64,000 nucleotides of DNA. Origin: Phycisphaera sp. GTDB taxonomy: Bacteria; Planctomycetota; Phycisphaerae; Phycisphaerales; Zrk34. The position numbers and the translations under genes were made by a program. The notes beneath the pieces were generated by a model that was not told the DNA's origin, did no database searches, and worked only from the letters and a program-made list of their open reading frames with translations. The stretch is from the NCBI GenBank assembly GCA_016125285.1, contig WGMA01000020.1:151916-215915 (forward strand). Reading direction: 5' to 3'. Shown piece by piece: positions 50,510 through 58,636 of this stretch (the first letter of the stretch is position 1; every line of letters begins with the position of its first letter).

Positions 50510-51004
50510 ATGGCAAAGGGTGGCAAGAAGGACAAGCAGGCGATGTCGCCCCGCATCGTCAACCGCAAGGCGCGGTTCGATTACGCGATCGAGCAGTCGC
50601 TGGAGGTGGGCATCGTGCTGGCCGGTCACGAGGTGAAGGCGGTGCGCGAGGGCCGCGTGTCGCTGGGCGAGGCGTTCGCACGCGTCGAGCCGGACACCGG
50701 CGAGTTGTGGATCTACAATCTCGACATCGGCGCGTACAAGCACGCTCCGGTCGTGGACCACGAGCCCAAGCGTCGCCGCAAGCTGCTGGCGAAGAAGCAG
50801 CAGATCGCGACGTTCGCCACGCTGACCGCGTCGAAGGGCGCGACGCTGGTGCCGCTGACGATGTACTTCAACGACCGCGGCATCGCGAAGATCGAGCTGG
50901 CCGTGGCGCGCGGCAAGACGCACGGCGACAAGCGCGAGACGCTGAAGAAGAACGACGCGAAGCGCGACATGCAACGCGCGATGACACGCAAACGCATCGG
51001 GTGA
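50510..51004 (+). CDS. smpB: SsrA-binding protein SmpB
   Basis: 164 residues from the ATG at 50510. Typical blocks: IVNRKARFDYAIEQSLEVGIVLAG, HEVKAVREGRVSLGEAFARV, KRRRKLLAKKQQI and the basic tail with KRETLKKNDAKRDMQRAM. SmpB carries tmRNA to stalled ribosomes. The tmRNA gene (ssrA) was not seen in this window. It lies 25 bases after mnmE on the same strand, possibly co-transcribed. Confidence 0.95.
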   Translation: MAKGGKKDKQAMSPRIVNRKARFDYAIEQSLEVGIVLAGHEVKAVREGRVSLGEAFARVEPDTGELWIYNLDIGAYKHAPVVDHEPKRRRKLLAKKQQIATFATLTASKGATLVPLTMYFNDRGIAKIELAVARGKTHGDKRETLKKNDAKRDMQRAMTRKRIG

Positions 51005-51052
51005 CGGCGTCCGTCGCACCCGGCATCCCGTTCGACCTGGAGGCACGCACAC

Positions 51053-51967
51053 ATGAGCAGGTTATTGATCGCCGCGGCGCTGATGACGTCCGTCGTCACC
51101 GCCGCGCACGCCGCGGAACCCTTCGAGCTGCGCGACGGCGACACGGTCGCCTTCGTCGGCGACGGGTTGTTCGAGGGAGAGATGCGCGACTGCTACATCG
51201 AGACCGCGCTGACGCTGGCGTGGGCCGACCGCGGCGTCACGTTCCGCAATCTCGGCTGGACCGGCGACACACCCGAGGGCACGGCCCGCAGCTACTTCGG
51301 CCCGCCGGAAGAGGGCTACAAGCGCCTGTTCGACGAGCTGAACCGCATCAAGCCCACCGTCGTGATCCTCAGCTACGGGTCCAACGCGAGCTTCGCGGGC
51401 GACGCCGGGCTCGACGGCTTCCTCAAGGACTACGCGCGGCTGATCGGCGACCTCAAGAAGATCACGCCGCGCCTCGTGCTGCTGTCGCCGACGCCGATGG
51501 AGAACCTCGGCCCGCCGCTGCCGGACCCCGCGCCGCACAACGTCAACCGCGCCGCGTACACCGAGGCCCTGCGGTCGTTCGCCGCGAAGCAGGACTGCGT
51601 GTTCGTCGATCTCTACACACCGCTCAAGCCGCTGGCCGACGACAGGTCGAAGCAGCTCACGCACAACGGCATCCACCTCCTGCCGCTGGGCTACATCGAG
51701 ACCGCGCGCGCGATCACCCGCGCGCTCGACCCGCAGCGCTACAGCGAATCCTTCACCGCGGCTAACGACCTCCGCAAGGCGATCGTCGAGAAGACCGAGC
51801 TCTACTTCCACCGCTACCGCCCGGCCAACGAGACCTACCTCCGCGGCTTCCGCAAGCACGAGCAGGGCAATAACGCCGTGGAGATCGCGAAGTTCGATCC
51901 GCTGATCGAGCAGAAGGACAAGCAGATCGCCGAACTGGCCAAGGCCGCGAAGGGAGGTGCGAAATGA
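51053..51967 (+). CDS. SGNH-hydrolase-like secreted protein, catalytic serine missing
   Basis: 304 residues with a signal peptide (LLIAAALMTSVVTAAHA). The SGNH blocks are recognisable: VAFVGDGLFEGEM (block I), NLGWTGDTPEG, LSYGSNASF (block III, G-x-N), and HNGIHLLPLGY (block V). In block I the nucleophile of GDS is glycine (GDG at 36-38, codon GGG). Planctomycete relatives beside PVC-haem genes often lack a proper GDS, from memory. Its ATGA overlap with the dehydrogenase gene at 51964 shows coupled translation, so it is probably a partner and not a free esterase. Confidence 0.82.
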   Translation: MSRLLIAAALMTSVVTAAHAAEPFELRDGDTVAFVGDGLFEGEMRDCYIETALTLAWADRGVTFRNLGWTGDTPEGTARSYFGPPEEGYKRLFDELNRIKPTVVILSYGSNASFAGDAGLDGFLKDYARLIGDLKKITPRLVLLSPTPMENLGPPLPDPAPHNVNRAAYTEALRSFAAKQDCVFVDLYTPLKPLADDRSKQLTHNGIHLLPLGYIETARAITRALDPQRYSESFTAANDLRKAIVEKTELYFHRYRPANETYLRGFRKHEQGNNAVEIAKFDPLIEQKDKQIAELAKAAKGGAK

Positions 51968-54900
51968 GTCGCATCGCATCGATCGTTACCGTGCTGCTTT
52001 TGGCCGTCGCCGCGCCGTCGTTCGCTCAGCGTAACCTCAAGGACATCCCGGACCCCGACACGAAGTCGGAGCGGCTGACGTTCAACATCGCCGAGGGATT
52101 CGACGTCAACCTCTACGCGTCGGACCCGATGATCCGCAACCCGATCCAGATGAACTGGGACGAGCGCGGCCGGCTGTGGGTCGCGTGCAGCCCGATCTAC
52201 CCGCACATCAAGCCGGGCCAGGAGGAGACTGACCAGATCATCGTCCTCGAGGACACCGATCACGACGGCGTGGTCGACAAGTCGACGGTCTTCGCTGACG
52301 GGTTGCTGATCCCGACCGCGGTGCTGCCCGGCGACGGCGGGGCGTACGTGGCGAACTCGACGGAGATGCTGCACCTCAAGGACACCGACGGCGACGGCAA
52401 GGCCGACGAGCGCCGCGTCGTGCTCGGCGGGTTCGGCGCCGAGGACACGCACCACATCCTGCACACGTTCCGCTGGGGACCCGACGGGTTCATGTACTTC
52501 AACCAGTCGATCTACATCCACAGCCACGTCGAGACGCCGTGGGGCCCGCGCACGCTGATGGCCGGCGGCATCTGGCGATTCCGCCCCGAGTCGCTGAAGC
52601 TTAACGTGTTCGCGCGCGGGTTCATCAACCCGTGGGGTCACATGCTCGACCCGTGGGGCCAGTCGTTCGTCACCGACGGCGCCAACGGCGAGGGCATCAA
52701 CTACGCGTTCCCCGAGGCGACGTACCCCACGGCGTACAACGCCAAACGCGTGCTGCGTGGGCTGAACCCCGGCCAGCCGAAGGAGGCCGGGCTGGAGATC
52801 CTGTCCGGTCGACACATCCCCGAGGACTGGGTCGGCACGATCATGACCGACGACTTCCGCGGCAACCGCGTCGTGCGTTTTGCCGTCAGCGAGTCGGGCA
52901 GCGGGTACGTCTCGCGTCAGATGCCCGACGTGATCACCACGAAGCACGTGGCGTTCCGCCCGATCGACATCAAGATGGGCCCGGACGGCGCGATCTACAT
53001 CCTCGACTGGTACAACCCGATCATCCAGCACGGCGAGGTCGACTTCCGCGACCCGCGCCGCGACCACGCGCACGGGCGCATCTGGCGGCTCACCGCGAAG
53101 GGGCGCCCGCTGGTCACGCCGCCGAAGCTGTACGGCGCGACCAACGAGGAACTTCTCGCGGCGCTGAAGCTGCCGGAGACGTGGTCGCGTGACCAGGCGA
53201 AGCGTGTGCTCAAGGAGCGCCACTTCGCGGGCGACGCGACGGTGAAGCCCGCGATCGACAAGTGGGTCGCGTCGCTCGACAAGTCCGACGCCAACTACGA
53301 GCACGAACGCCTCGAGGCGCTTTGGGCGTATCAGCAGATCGACGTGGTCAACGACAAGCTGCTGCGTGAGCTGCTGGCGTCGAAGGATCACCGCGTGCGC
53401 GCCACGGCGATGCGGACGCTGTCGTGGTGGGCCGACCGCGTGAGCGGGGCGCGTGAGCTGATGACGGTGGCCATCGCCGACGAGCACCCGCGTGTCCGCC
53501 TCGAGGCGGTCAACGCGCTGCGTGAGCTGGGCACGGCCGAGGACGCCGCGCTGGCGATGCGTGCGGTAGACAAGGACGTGGACGGCTACCTCGACTTCGC
53601 GCTGTGGACGACGGCGCGCGAGCTGAAGGGCAAGTGGCTGCCGGAGTTCACCGCCGGGAAGCTCACGTTCGACGGCAAGGTCGGGCGGATCATCTTCGCG
53701 CTCAAGGCGGTGGAGGACGCGTCGGCGATCAGGCCGCTGGCCGCGATGCTCGCCGAGGGCAAGATCGCCGAGGGCGATGTGGGCGAGGTCGCGAACCTGA
53801 TCGCGAGCAACGGCGGCGGCGACGAGCTGGCGGCGGTGTACACGCTGGCGGCGGACGGCAACCGATCGCCCGGCGTGCGTGCGGCGTGCCTCGCGGCGCT
53901 GGAGAAGGCGGCGGGGCGCAACGTGCGGCCGAAGGGCGACCTGGCGCAGATCGTCGGCCTGATCGAGGCCGCGAAGGCGCAACCTCAGCTGGTCAGACCC
54001 GCGGCGCGCGTCGCGGGGTTGTGGAAGGTCGACGCGGCACGCGACACGCTGGTGAAGCTCGCGACCGATGCCGACGCCACGGACGCGCAGATGCGGGCGG
54101 GCGTCGACGGGCTGGCGCTGCTCGGTGGCAAGGCGAGCGTCGACACGCTGACGGGCTTTACGGAGGCGGGCCGCGCGCCGCACCTGCGTGCGCTGGCGAC
54201 GGCGGGCCTGGCGTATGTCGACGTGGGACACGCGGCGCGGCGCGCCGCGGCGGTGCTCGCAGAGCTCCAGGACGTCGGCGACGGCGTGGCGGTGTTCAGC
54301 GCGTTCATCGCGCTGAAGCCGGGGCCGGCGGAGTTGCAGAAGGCGCTGAACGGCGCGAAGCTGCCGGCCGCGATCGCCGCGGAGGGCGTCCGCATGGCCA
54401 GCACGTCGGGCCGCAAGGACGTCAAGCCGCTGGTCGACACGCTGACGCAGGCCGGTTCGCTCGGCGCGATGACTCAGCAGCTCACCGCCGAAGAGATGCA
54501 GAAGATGGTCGCGGAGGTGCAGCAGTCAGGCGACCCTCACCGCGGCGAGGCGATCTACCGGCGGCAGACCATGGCGTGCATGACGTGCCACGCGATCGGC
54601 GGCGCTGGCGGGCTCGTCGGGCCGGACCTGATCAGCATCGGCGCGTCGGCCCCGGTCGACTACCTGATCGAGTCGCTGCTCGAGCCGTCGAAGAAGATCA
54701 AGGAAGGCTACCACACGACGGTGGTTTCGACGAAGGACGGCAAGGTGGTGACGGGCACGCTGGTCAGCAACGACGACAAAGAGGTGGTCGTTCGCCTGGC
54801 CACCGGCGTGACGCAGACGATCGCGACGGGCAACGTGCAGCAGCAGACGATCGTGCCGACGTCGCTGATGCCGCCGGGCCTGACCGCTCAGCTGCGCCGC

Positions 54901-55416
54901 GACGAGTTCGTCGACCTGGTGTCGTTCCTCTCGCAACTCGGCAAGCCGGGCGAGTTCCGCGTGCCGACCGGGCGGTTCGTGCGAAATTGGCAGGTGCTGC
55001 AGTGGAACAAGGAGATCGATACCCAGCTGCGCCGCTCCTCGACGAAGCTCGTGACGACCGGCGACTCGATCCTGCAGTGGGCGCCGGGCGTGGGACGCGT
55101 CAACGCCGAGCTGCCGCTCGACGGCCTGCCCATGCTGCGGCGATTCCGCGGCGAGGAGTATCACGTCGTCCGCTTCGGCCTCGACGTCACGCAGCCCGGC
55201 AAGGTCGGCCTGCTGATGGACGACGCCGAGGGCCTGGAGATGTTCGTCGACGGCGAGGTCACGACCGCCAAGACGCGTACGTATCTCGACCTGCCCAAGG
55301 GCCGACACGTCGTGACGTTCGTTGTCGACACGCTGAAGCGGAAGACGCCGCTGAAGATGCAGATCGCCGATGTCGAGGGCTCAAGCGCCGCGGCCGAGGT
55401 CGTGACGCCGGAGTAA
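51964..55416 (+). CDS. PVC-type haem-binding membrane-bound dehydrogenase
   Basis: 1150 residues with a signal peptide (IVTVLLLAVAAPSFA). Layout: a beta-propeller region at about 30-390 (LWVACSPIYPHIKPGQ, DTDHDGVVDKSTVFADGL, RWGPDGFMYFNQS, ILDWYNPIIQHGEVDFRD), helical HEAT-like repeats about 400-840, then a cytochrome c domain with C872-MT-C-H876 and a later methionine-containing LMPPGL as likely axial ligand. A C-terminal PA14- or CBM-like domain covers about 1020-1130. Members of this planctomycete/verrucomicrobial family are thought to oxidise sugars or alcohols outside the cytosol and pass electrons to haem c. It follows the SGNH gene with a four-base overlap. Confidence 0.9.
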   Translation: MSRIASIVTVLLLAVAAPSFAQRNLKDIPDPDTKSERLTFNIAEGFDVNLYASDPMIRNPIQMNWDERGRLWVACSPIYPHIKPGQEETDQIIVLEDTDHDGVVDKSTVFADGLLIPTAVLPGDGGAYVANSTEMLHLKDTDGDGKADERRVVLGGFGAEDTHHILHTFRWGPDGFMYFNQSIYIHSHVETPWGPRTLMAGGIWRFRPESLKLNVFARGFINPWGHMLDPWGQSFVTDGANGEGINYAFPEATYPTAYNAKRVLRGLNPGQPKEAGLEILSGRHIPEDWVGTIMTDDFRGNRVVRFAVSESGSGYVSRQMPDVITTKHVAFRPIDIKMGPDGAIYILDWYNPIIQHGEVDFRDPRRDHAHGRIWRLTAKGRPLVTPPKLYGATNEELLAALKLPETWSRDQAKRVLKERHFAGDATVKPAIDKWVASLDKSDANYEHERLEALWAYQQIDVVNDKLLRELLASKDHRVRATAMRTLSWWADRVSGARELMTVAIADEHPRVRLEAVNALRELGTAEDAALAMRAVDKDVDGYLDFALWTTARELKGKWLPEFTAGKLTFDGKVGRIIFALKAVEDASAIRPLAAMLAEGKIAEGDVGEVANLIASNGGGDELAAVYTLAADGNRSPGVRAACLAALEKAAGRNVRPKGDLAQIVGLIEAAKAQPQLVRPAARVAGLWKVDAARDTLVKLATDADATDAQMRAGVDGLALLGGKASVDTLTGFTEAGRAPHLRALATAGLAYVDVGHAARRAAAVLAELQDVGDGVAVFSAFIALKPGPAELQKALNGAKLPAAIAAEGVRMASTSGRKDVKPLVDTLTQAGSLGAMTQQLTAEEMQKMVAEVQQSGDPHRGEAIYRRQTMACMTCHAIGGAGGLVGPDLISIGASAPVDYLIESLLEPSKKIKEGYHTTVVSTKDGKVVTGTLVSNDDKEVVVRLATGVTQTIATGNVQQQTIVPTSLMPPGLTAQLRRDEFVDLVSFLSQLGKPGEFRVPTGRFVRNWQVLQWNKEIDTQLRRSSTKLVTTGDSILQWAPGVGRVNAELPLDGLPMLRRFRGEEYHVVRFGLDVTQPGKVGLLMDDAEGLEMFVDGEVTTAKTRTYLDLPKGRHVVTFVVDTLKRKTPLKMQIADVEGSSAAAEVVTPE

Positions 55417-55422
55417 CGCCGC

Positions 55423-55905
55423 GTGTGGACCACCGCCTATCGTTCGTTGACGTGGCTCGTGCTGGCGGTGTGGTTTGGCGGGTTCACGCTGTACGCGGCG
55501 GTGGTCGTGCCGATCGGCGCCGACGTGCTCGGCTCGCCGCTCGACCAGGGCTTCATCACGCAGCGGGTCACCCACTGGATCAACGGCATCGGGCTCGTCG
55601 CGCTGGCGCTGCTGCTGGGCGACGTGTGGTTGAGCCGTCACCGCGCGGCGATGGGTGCGGCGATGCGCGTGACGCTGTCGGTGATGGTCGTCGCGGTCGC
55701 CGCACAGATCGCGCTGCACCCGCACCTCGACGACATGCTCAACCCGGCCGGCGGGCACATCACGGGCCGGGCCCACTTCTACACCGCCCACCGCGTGTAC
55801 CTGCTGATCGCCGCGGCGCAGTGGCTGGCGTGCCTCGCGCACGTCGTGCTGATGGTGGGGCGTTGGCGTCGGATCGACGCGCTTGGCGCGTTCGGCGCGG
55901 GGTAA
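55423..55905 (+). CDS. Four-helix membrane protein (DUF4149-like)
   Basis: 160 residues from a GTG at 55423; GTG at 55425 is out of frame. Four hydrophobic helices are predicted, with the first containing WLVLAVWFGGFTLYAAVVVP and the last WLACLAHVVLM. HPHLDDMLNPAGGHITGRAHFYTAHRVY between helices 3 and 4 has several histidines, similar to DUF4149/TMEM205-type proteins. No enzymatic motif. It follows the dehydrogenase gene by six bases and may serve its membrane attachment or haem supply; that is speculation. Confidence 0.6.
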   Translation: MWTTAYRSLTWLVLAVWFGGFTLYAAVVVPIGADVLGSPLDQGFITQRVTHWINGIGLVALALLLGDVWLSRHRAAMGAAMRVTLSVMVVAVAAQIALHPHLDDMLNPAGGHITGRAHFYTAHRVYLLIAAAQWLACLAHVVLMVGRWRRIDALGAFGAG

Positions 55906-55965
55906 CAAATCCTCGACACGCGGCATCCAAGTCGGTGTGAGGCGTACACGTGCCTCAGGGAGGAG

Positions 55966-56466
55966 ATGTGCATCATGATCAAGCGATGTTGCGGCGCAAG
56001 CGGGCAGGACGTGGCGTTTCTGTTGATCCGTCTGGTGGTTGGCGCCGTGTTCCTGTTTCACGGATCGCAGAAGCTGTTCGGCTGGTTCGACGGGCCGGGC
56101 ATCGAGGGTTTCAGCGCATTTCTTGGCGACAAGCTCGGCATGCCGATGCCCGCGTTGATGGCGTATCTCGCGGCAGGTGGCGAGTTCTTCGGCGGGCTGT
56201 TCGTGCTGCTCGGCTTGCTCACGCGGCTCGCGGCGATTCCGCTGATCGTCTCGATGACGGTCGCTGTGACGCAGGTGCACTGGGGCAGGTTCTCGGTGGC
56301 CGACGGCGGGATGGAGTTTGCGCTAACGATGGGCGTTTTGGCGCTGGCATTGGCGCTCGCCGGGCCCGGCGCGATCAGCATCGACCGCCTCATCTTCCGC
56401 GGCCGGTGCTGCGCTAACAGGACGAACAACGATGTGTCAACCGGTGTCGCGAACGACCGGGCGTAA
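55966..56466 (+). CDS. DoxX-family membrane protein
   Basis: 166 residues with four predicted membrane helices. The opening block FLLIRLVVGAVFLFHGSQKLFGWF and the later FSAFLGDKLGMPMPALMAYLAAGGEFFGGLFVLLG are typical of DoxX/DoxD proteins (R-x-x-x-G-x-x-F-x-x-x-G-x-x-K-L-F). Such proteins are linked to quinone or thiosulfate redox chemistry and redox stress, though many have no known function. The first 14 residues include CCGAS; the start may be one of two Met codons there (MCIM). It is 60 bases after the DUF4149 gene. Confidence 0.88.
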   Translation: MCIMIKRCCGASGQDVAFLLIRLVVGAVFLFHGSQKLFGWFDGPGIEGFSAFLGDKLGMPMPALMAYLAAGGEFFGGLFVLLGLLTRLAAIPLIVSMTVAVTQVHWGRFSVADGGMEFALTMGVLALALALAGPGAISIDRLIFRGRCCANRTNNDVSTGVANDRA

Positions 56467-56551
56467 CCGCGTGCGGCGGTTGGTAATCCAACACAGCGGC
56501 CGGTATCATTGCCCACGCCAACAACGCAGTCTTGCAACGGAATTGAACCAC

Positions 56552-57205
56552 ATGAAACACCCCTTCGACATCTACACGCCGACGATGCACGACCCGCGGC
56601 AGGTCGCCCCGACGCTCATGCCGCCGGGCGCGGGCATGCAGCGGTATCGCGAGATGACCATCGACGAGCTGCTGCTCGAGAACCGCGTCATCTTCCTCGT
56701 CGGTGAGATCAACCACATCAGCGCCACCGGCGTGATCATGCGGATGCTGTACCTGGCCAACTCCAACAAGGACCAGGACATCAACCTCTACATCAACAGC
56801 CCCGGCGGCTCGGTCGACGACACGCTGGCGATCTACGACACGATCAACTACCTGCCGTGCGACGTGGCGACGTACTGCATCGGCCACGCGATGAGCGGCG
56901 GCGCGATCGTGCTGACGTCCGGCACGAAGGGCAAGCGGTTCATCCTGCCGCACGCCAAGGTGATGATCCATCAGCCGATCGGCGGGGTGTACGGCCAGAC
57001 CACCGACGTGGAGATCCAGGCCGAGGAGATCCTCAAGGACAAGCAGATGCTCAACGAGCTGCTCGCCAAGCAGACGGGCCAGACCGTCGAGCGGATCACC
57101 GAGGACTCCGAGCGTGACAAGTACTTCCGCGCCCACGAGGCGAAGGAGTACGGGCTGGTCGACGAGGTGCTCGACGTGCAGCCGACCGAGAAGAAGAAGA
57201 TTTGA
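56552..57205 (+). CDS. clpP: ATP-dependent Clp protease proteolytic subunit, copy 1
   Basis: 217 residues from the ATG at 56552. Motifs: [21 protein letters not shown], the catalytic serine in GHAMSGGA, and histidine in PHAKVMIHQP. In most ClpP the serine block is G-x-A-A-S-M; here AMSGGA differs. The downstream helix ERDKYFRAHEAKEYGLVDEVL carries the aspartate region. It forms part of a tetradecameric protease chamber with a Clp ATPase. The second clpP starts 43 bases later, so the two may form a mixed complex, as in other bacteria with paired ClpPs. Confidence 0.93.
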   Translation: MKHPFDIYTPTMHDPRQVAPTLMPPGAGMQRYREMTIDELLLENRVIFLVGEINHISATGVIMRMLYLANSNKDQDINLYINSPGGSVDDTLAIYDTINYLPCDVATYCIGHAMSGGAIVLTSGTKGKRFILPHAKVMIHQPIGGVYGQTTDVEIQAEEILKDKQMLNELLAKQTGQTVERITEDSERDKYFRAHEAKEYGLVDEVLDVQPTEKKKI

Positions 57206-57247
57206 CACTGACCGCGCCGCGGGCCGAGTGAGGCCCGGTCGGCGCGG

Positions 57248-57892
57248 ATGAAAGGGATGACCATGTCCACCCTGATCCCGATGGTGATCGAGAAGACCGG
57301 CCGCGGCGAGCGTGCCTACGACATCTACTCCCGCCTGCTGAAGGACCGCGTGATCTTTCTGGGCGGGCCGGTGACCGACGACGCGGCGAACCTGATCATC
57401 GCGCAGCTGCTGTTCCTCGCGAACGAGGACGGCGACGCCGACGTGCACTTTTACATCAACAGCCCCGGCGGCTCGATCTCCGCGGGCATGGCGATCTACG
57501 ACACGATGCAGTTCGTCAAGCCGGACATTTCGACGTATTGCGTCGGCATGGCGGCGTCGATGGGCGCGTGGCTGCTGGTCGCCGGGCAGAAGGGCAAGCG
57601 GTTCATCCTGCCCAACAGCCGCGTGCTGCTGCACCAGCCGCTGATCGGTGGCGTGATCACCGGGCAGGCGACGGACCTGGGCATCCAGGCCGAGGAAATG
57701 GTCAAGACCCGCAAGAAGATGTACCAGCTCATGCACGAGCATACGGGCCAGCCGCTGGAGCGCGTCGAGCGCGACTGCGAGCGCGACAAGTGGCTCAGCG
57801 CCGAGGAGTCGCTGGAATACGGCATCGTGGATGAAGTGCTCAAGCGAGCCCCCGAAGGTTTCGGCGCGAAACACGAATCTGACGACGAGTAA
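57248..57892 (+). CDS. clpP: ATP-dependent Clp protease proteolytic subunit, copy 2
   Basis: 214 residues; ATG codons at 57248, 57257 and 57263 are all possible, the last with AAAGGG in front of it. It has the full canonical ClpP set: [17 protein letters not shown] with the catalytic serine, [13 protein letters not shown] with histidine, and [21 protein letters not shown]. Directly after copy 1 on the same strand. The stop codon overlaps the ATG of the following lipoprotein gene by one base (TAATG at 57890-57894). Confidence 0.94.
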   Translation: MKGMTMSTLIPMVIEKTGRGERAYDIYSRLLKDRVIFLGGPVTDDAANLIIAQLLFLANEDGDADVHFYINSPGGSISAGMAIYDTMQFVKPDISTYCVGMAASMGAWLLVAGQKGKRFILPNSRVLLHQPLIGGVITGQATDLGIQAEEMVKTRKKMYQLMHEHTGQPLERVERDCERDKWLSAEESLEYGIVDEVLKRAPEGFGAKHESDDE

Positions 57893-58521
57893 TGACCCAC
57901 ACACGGCTCATGGCGACGCGCGTCGTCGGCGCGGTCCTCTGCGCCGCGATGCTGTCGGCGTGCAGCAGCGGCGGCAAGGTCTCGGCGGAGAACGACCGGC
58001 TCCGCGCCGAGAACATGGACCTCAAGGACGCCAACGCGAAGCTCACGCAGCAGGTCGCCGGCCTCGAGGTGCGCGTCACCCAGCTGAAGAACGAGATCGC
58101 GGGCAAATCGGCGCCGCTGCCGGAGGGTGTCGACGTGCCGGTGTGCGCGACGGTCGGCATCGGCTCTTACTCCGGCGGGTTCGACTCGAACGGCGATTCG
58201 GTCGACGATTCGGTCCGCGTCTACCTCGAAACGCTCGATGGCAAGTCGCGTTTCATTCAGGTGATCGGCGACGCGAAGATGTCCGTCGCGGTGACCCCCG
58301 CGCAGGGCGACGCGAAGACCGTCGGTTCCGTGTCGTTCGACGCCAGGGCGTTCGACGAGGCGTACCGCTCGGGCCTGACCGGCACCCACTACACGCTCGT
58401 CTGCCCGGTGAGCGGCGTGCCCGCCGGAACGACCGAGGTGACCGTCAGCGTCAGCTTCCACGACGCGCAAACCGGCAAGACGCACGAGGCGAAGCAACTC
58501 GTCCGCTGGTCCGGCAAGTAA
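57892..58521 (+). CDS. Lipoprotein with short coiled coil
   Basis: 209 residues; the ATG at 57892 overlaps the clpP stop. The lipobox is AMLSAC (Cys near 24). A coiled coil of about 40 residues follows (ENDRLRAENMDLKDANAKL, VAGLEVRVTQLKNEI). Then comes a beta-sandwich-like domain with ATVGIGSYSGGFDSNGDSV and VCPVSGVPAGTTEVTVSVSFHD. No family recognised. Likely anchored in the outer or inner membrane facing the periplasm. Translation coupling to clpP2 is odd for a lipoprotein and may simply reflect gene packing. Confidence 0.75.
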   Translation: MTHTRLMATRVVGAVLCAAMLSACSSGGKVSAENDRLRAENMDLKDANAKLTQQVAGLEVRVTQLKNEIAGKSAPLPEGVDVPVCATVGIGSYSGGFDSNGDSVDDSVRVYLETLDGKSRFIQVIGDAKMSVAVTPAQGDAKTVGSVSFDARAFDEAYRSGLTGTHYTLVCPVSGVPAGTTEVTVSVSFHDAQTGKTHEAKQLVRWSGK

Positions 58522-58528
58522 GCAGATT

Positions 58529-58636
58529 CGAATGACGAAACTCGAATGACGAATCAAGCTCCAATGACGAATGTTCGAATTAGAGCTTCGGTCATTGTGA
58601 TTTGATTCGTCATTCGGATTTCGTCATTCGTCATTT
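58529..58636. repeat. Heptad-repeat hairpin G
   Basis: Arms 58529-58568 and 58591-58630 (40 nt, 34 matches) around a 22-nt loop. Words CGAATGA, CGAAACT and CGAATCA; the right-arm pattern (ATTCGTC) runs on to about 58636. The extension contains the TGA stop codon of the convergent SulP gene (58631-58633). The lipoprotein gene ends eight bases before the left arm. Confidence 0.9.
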
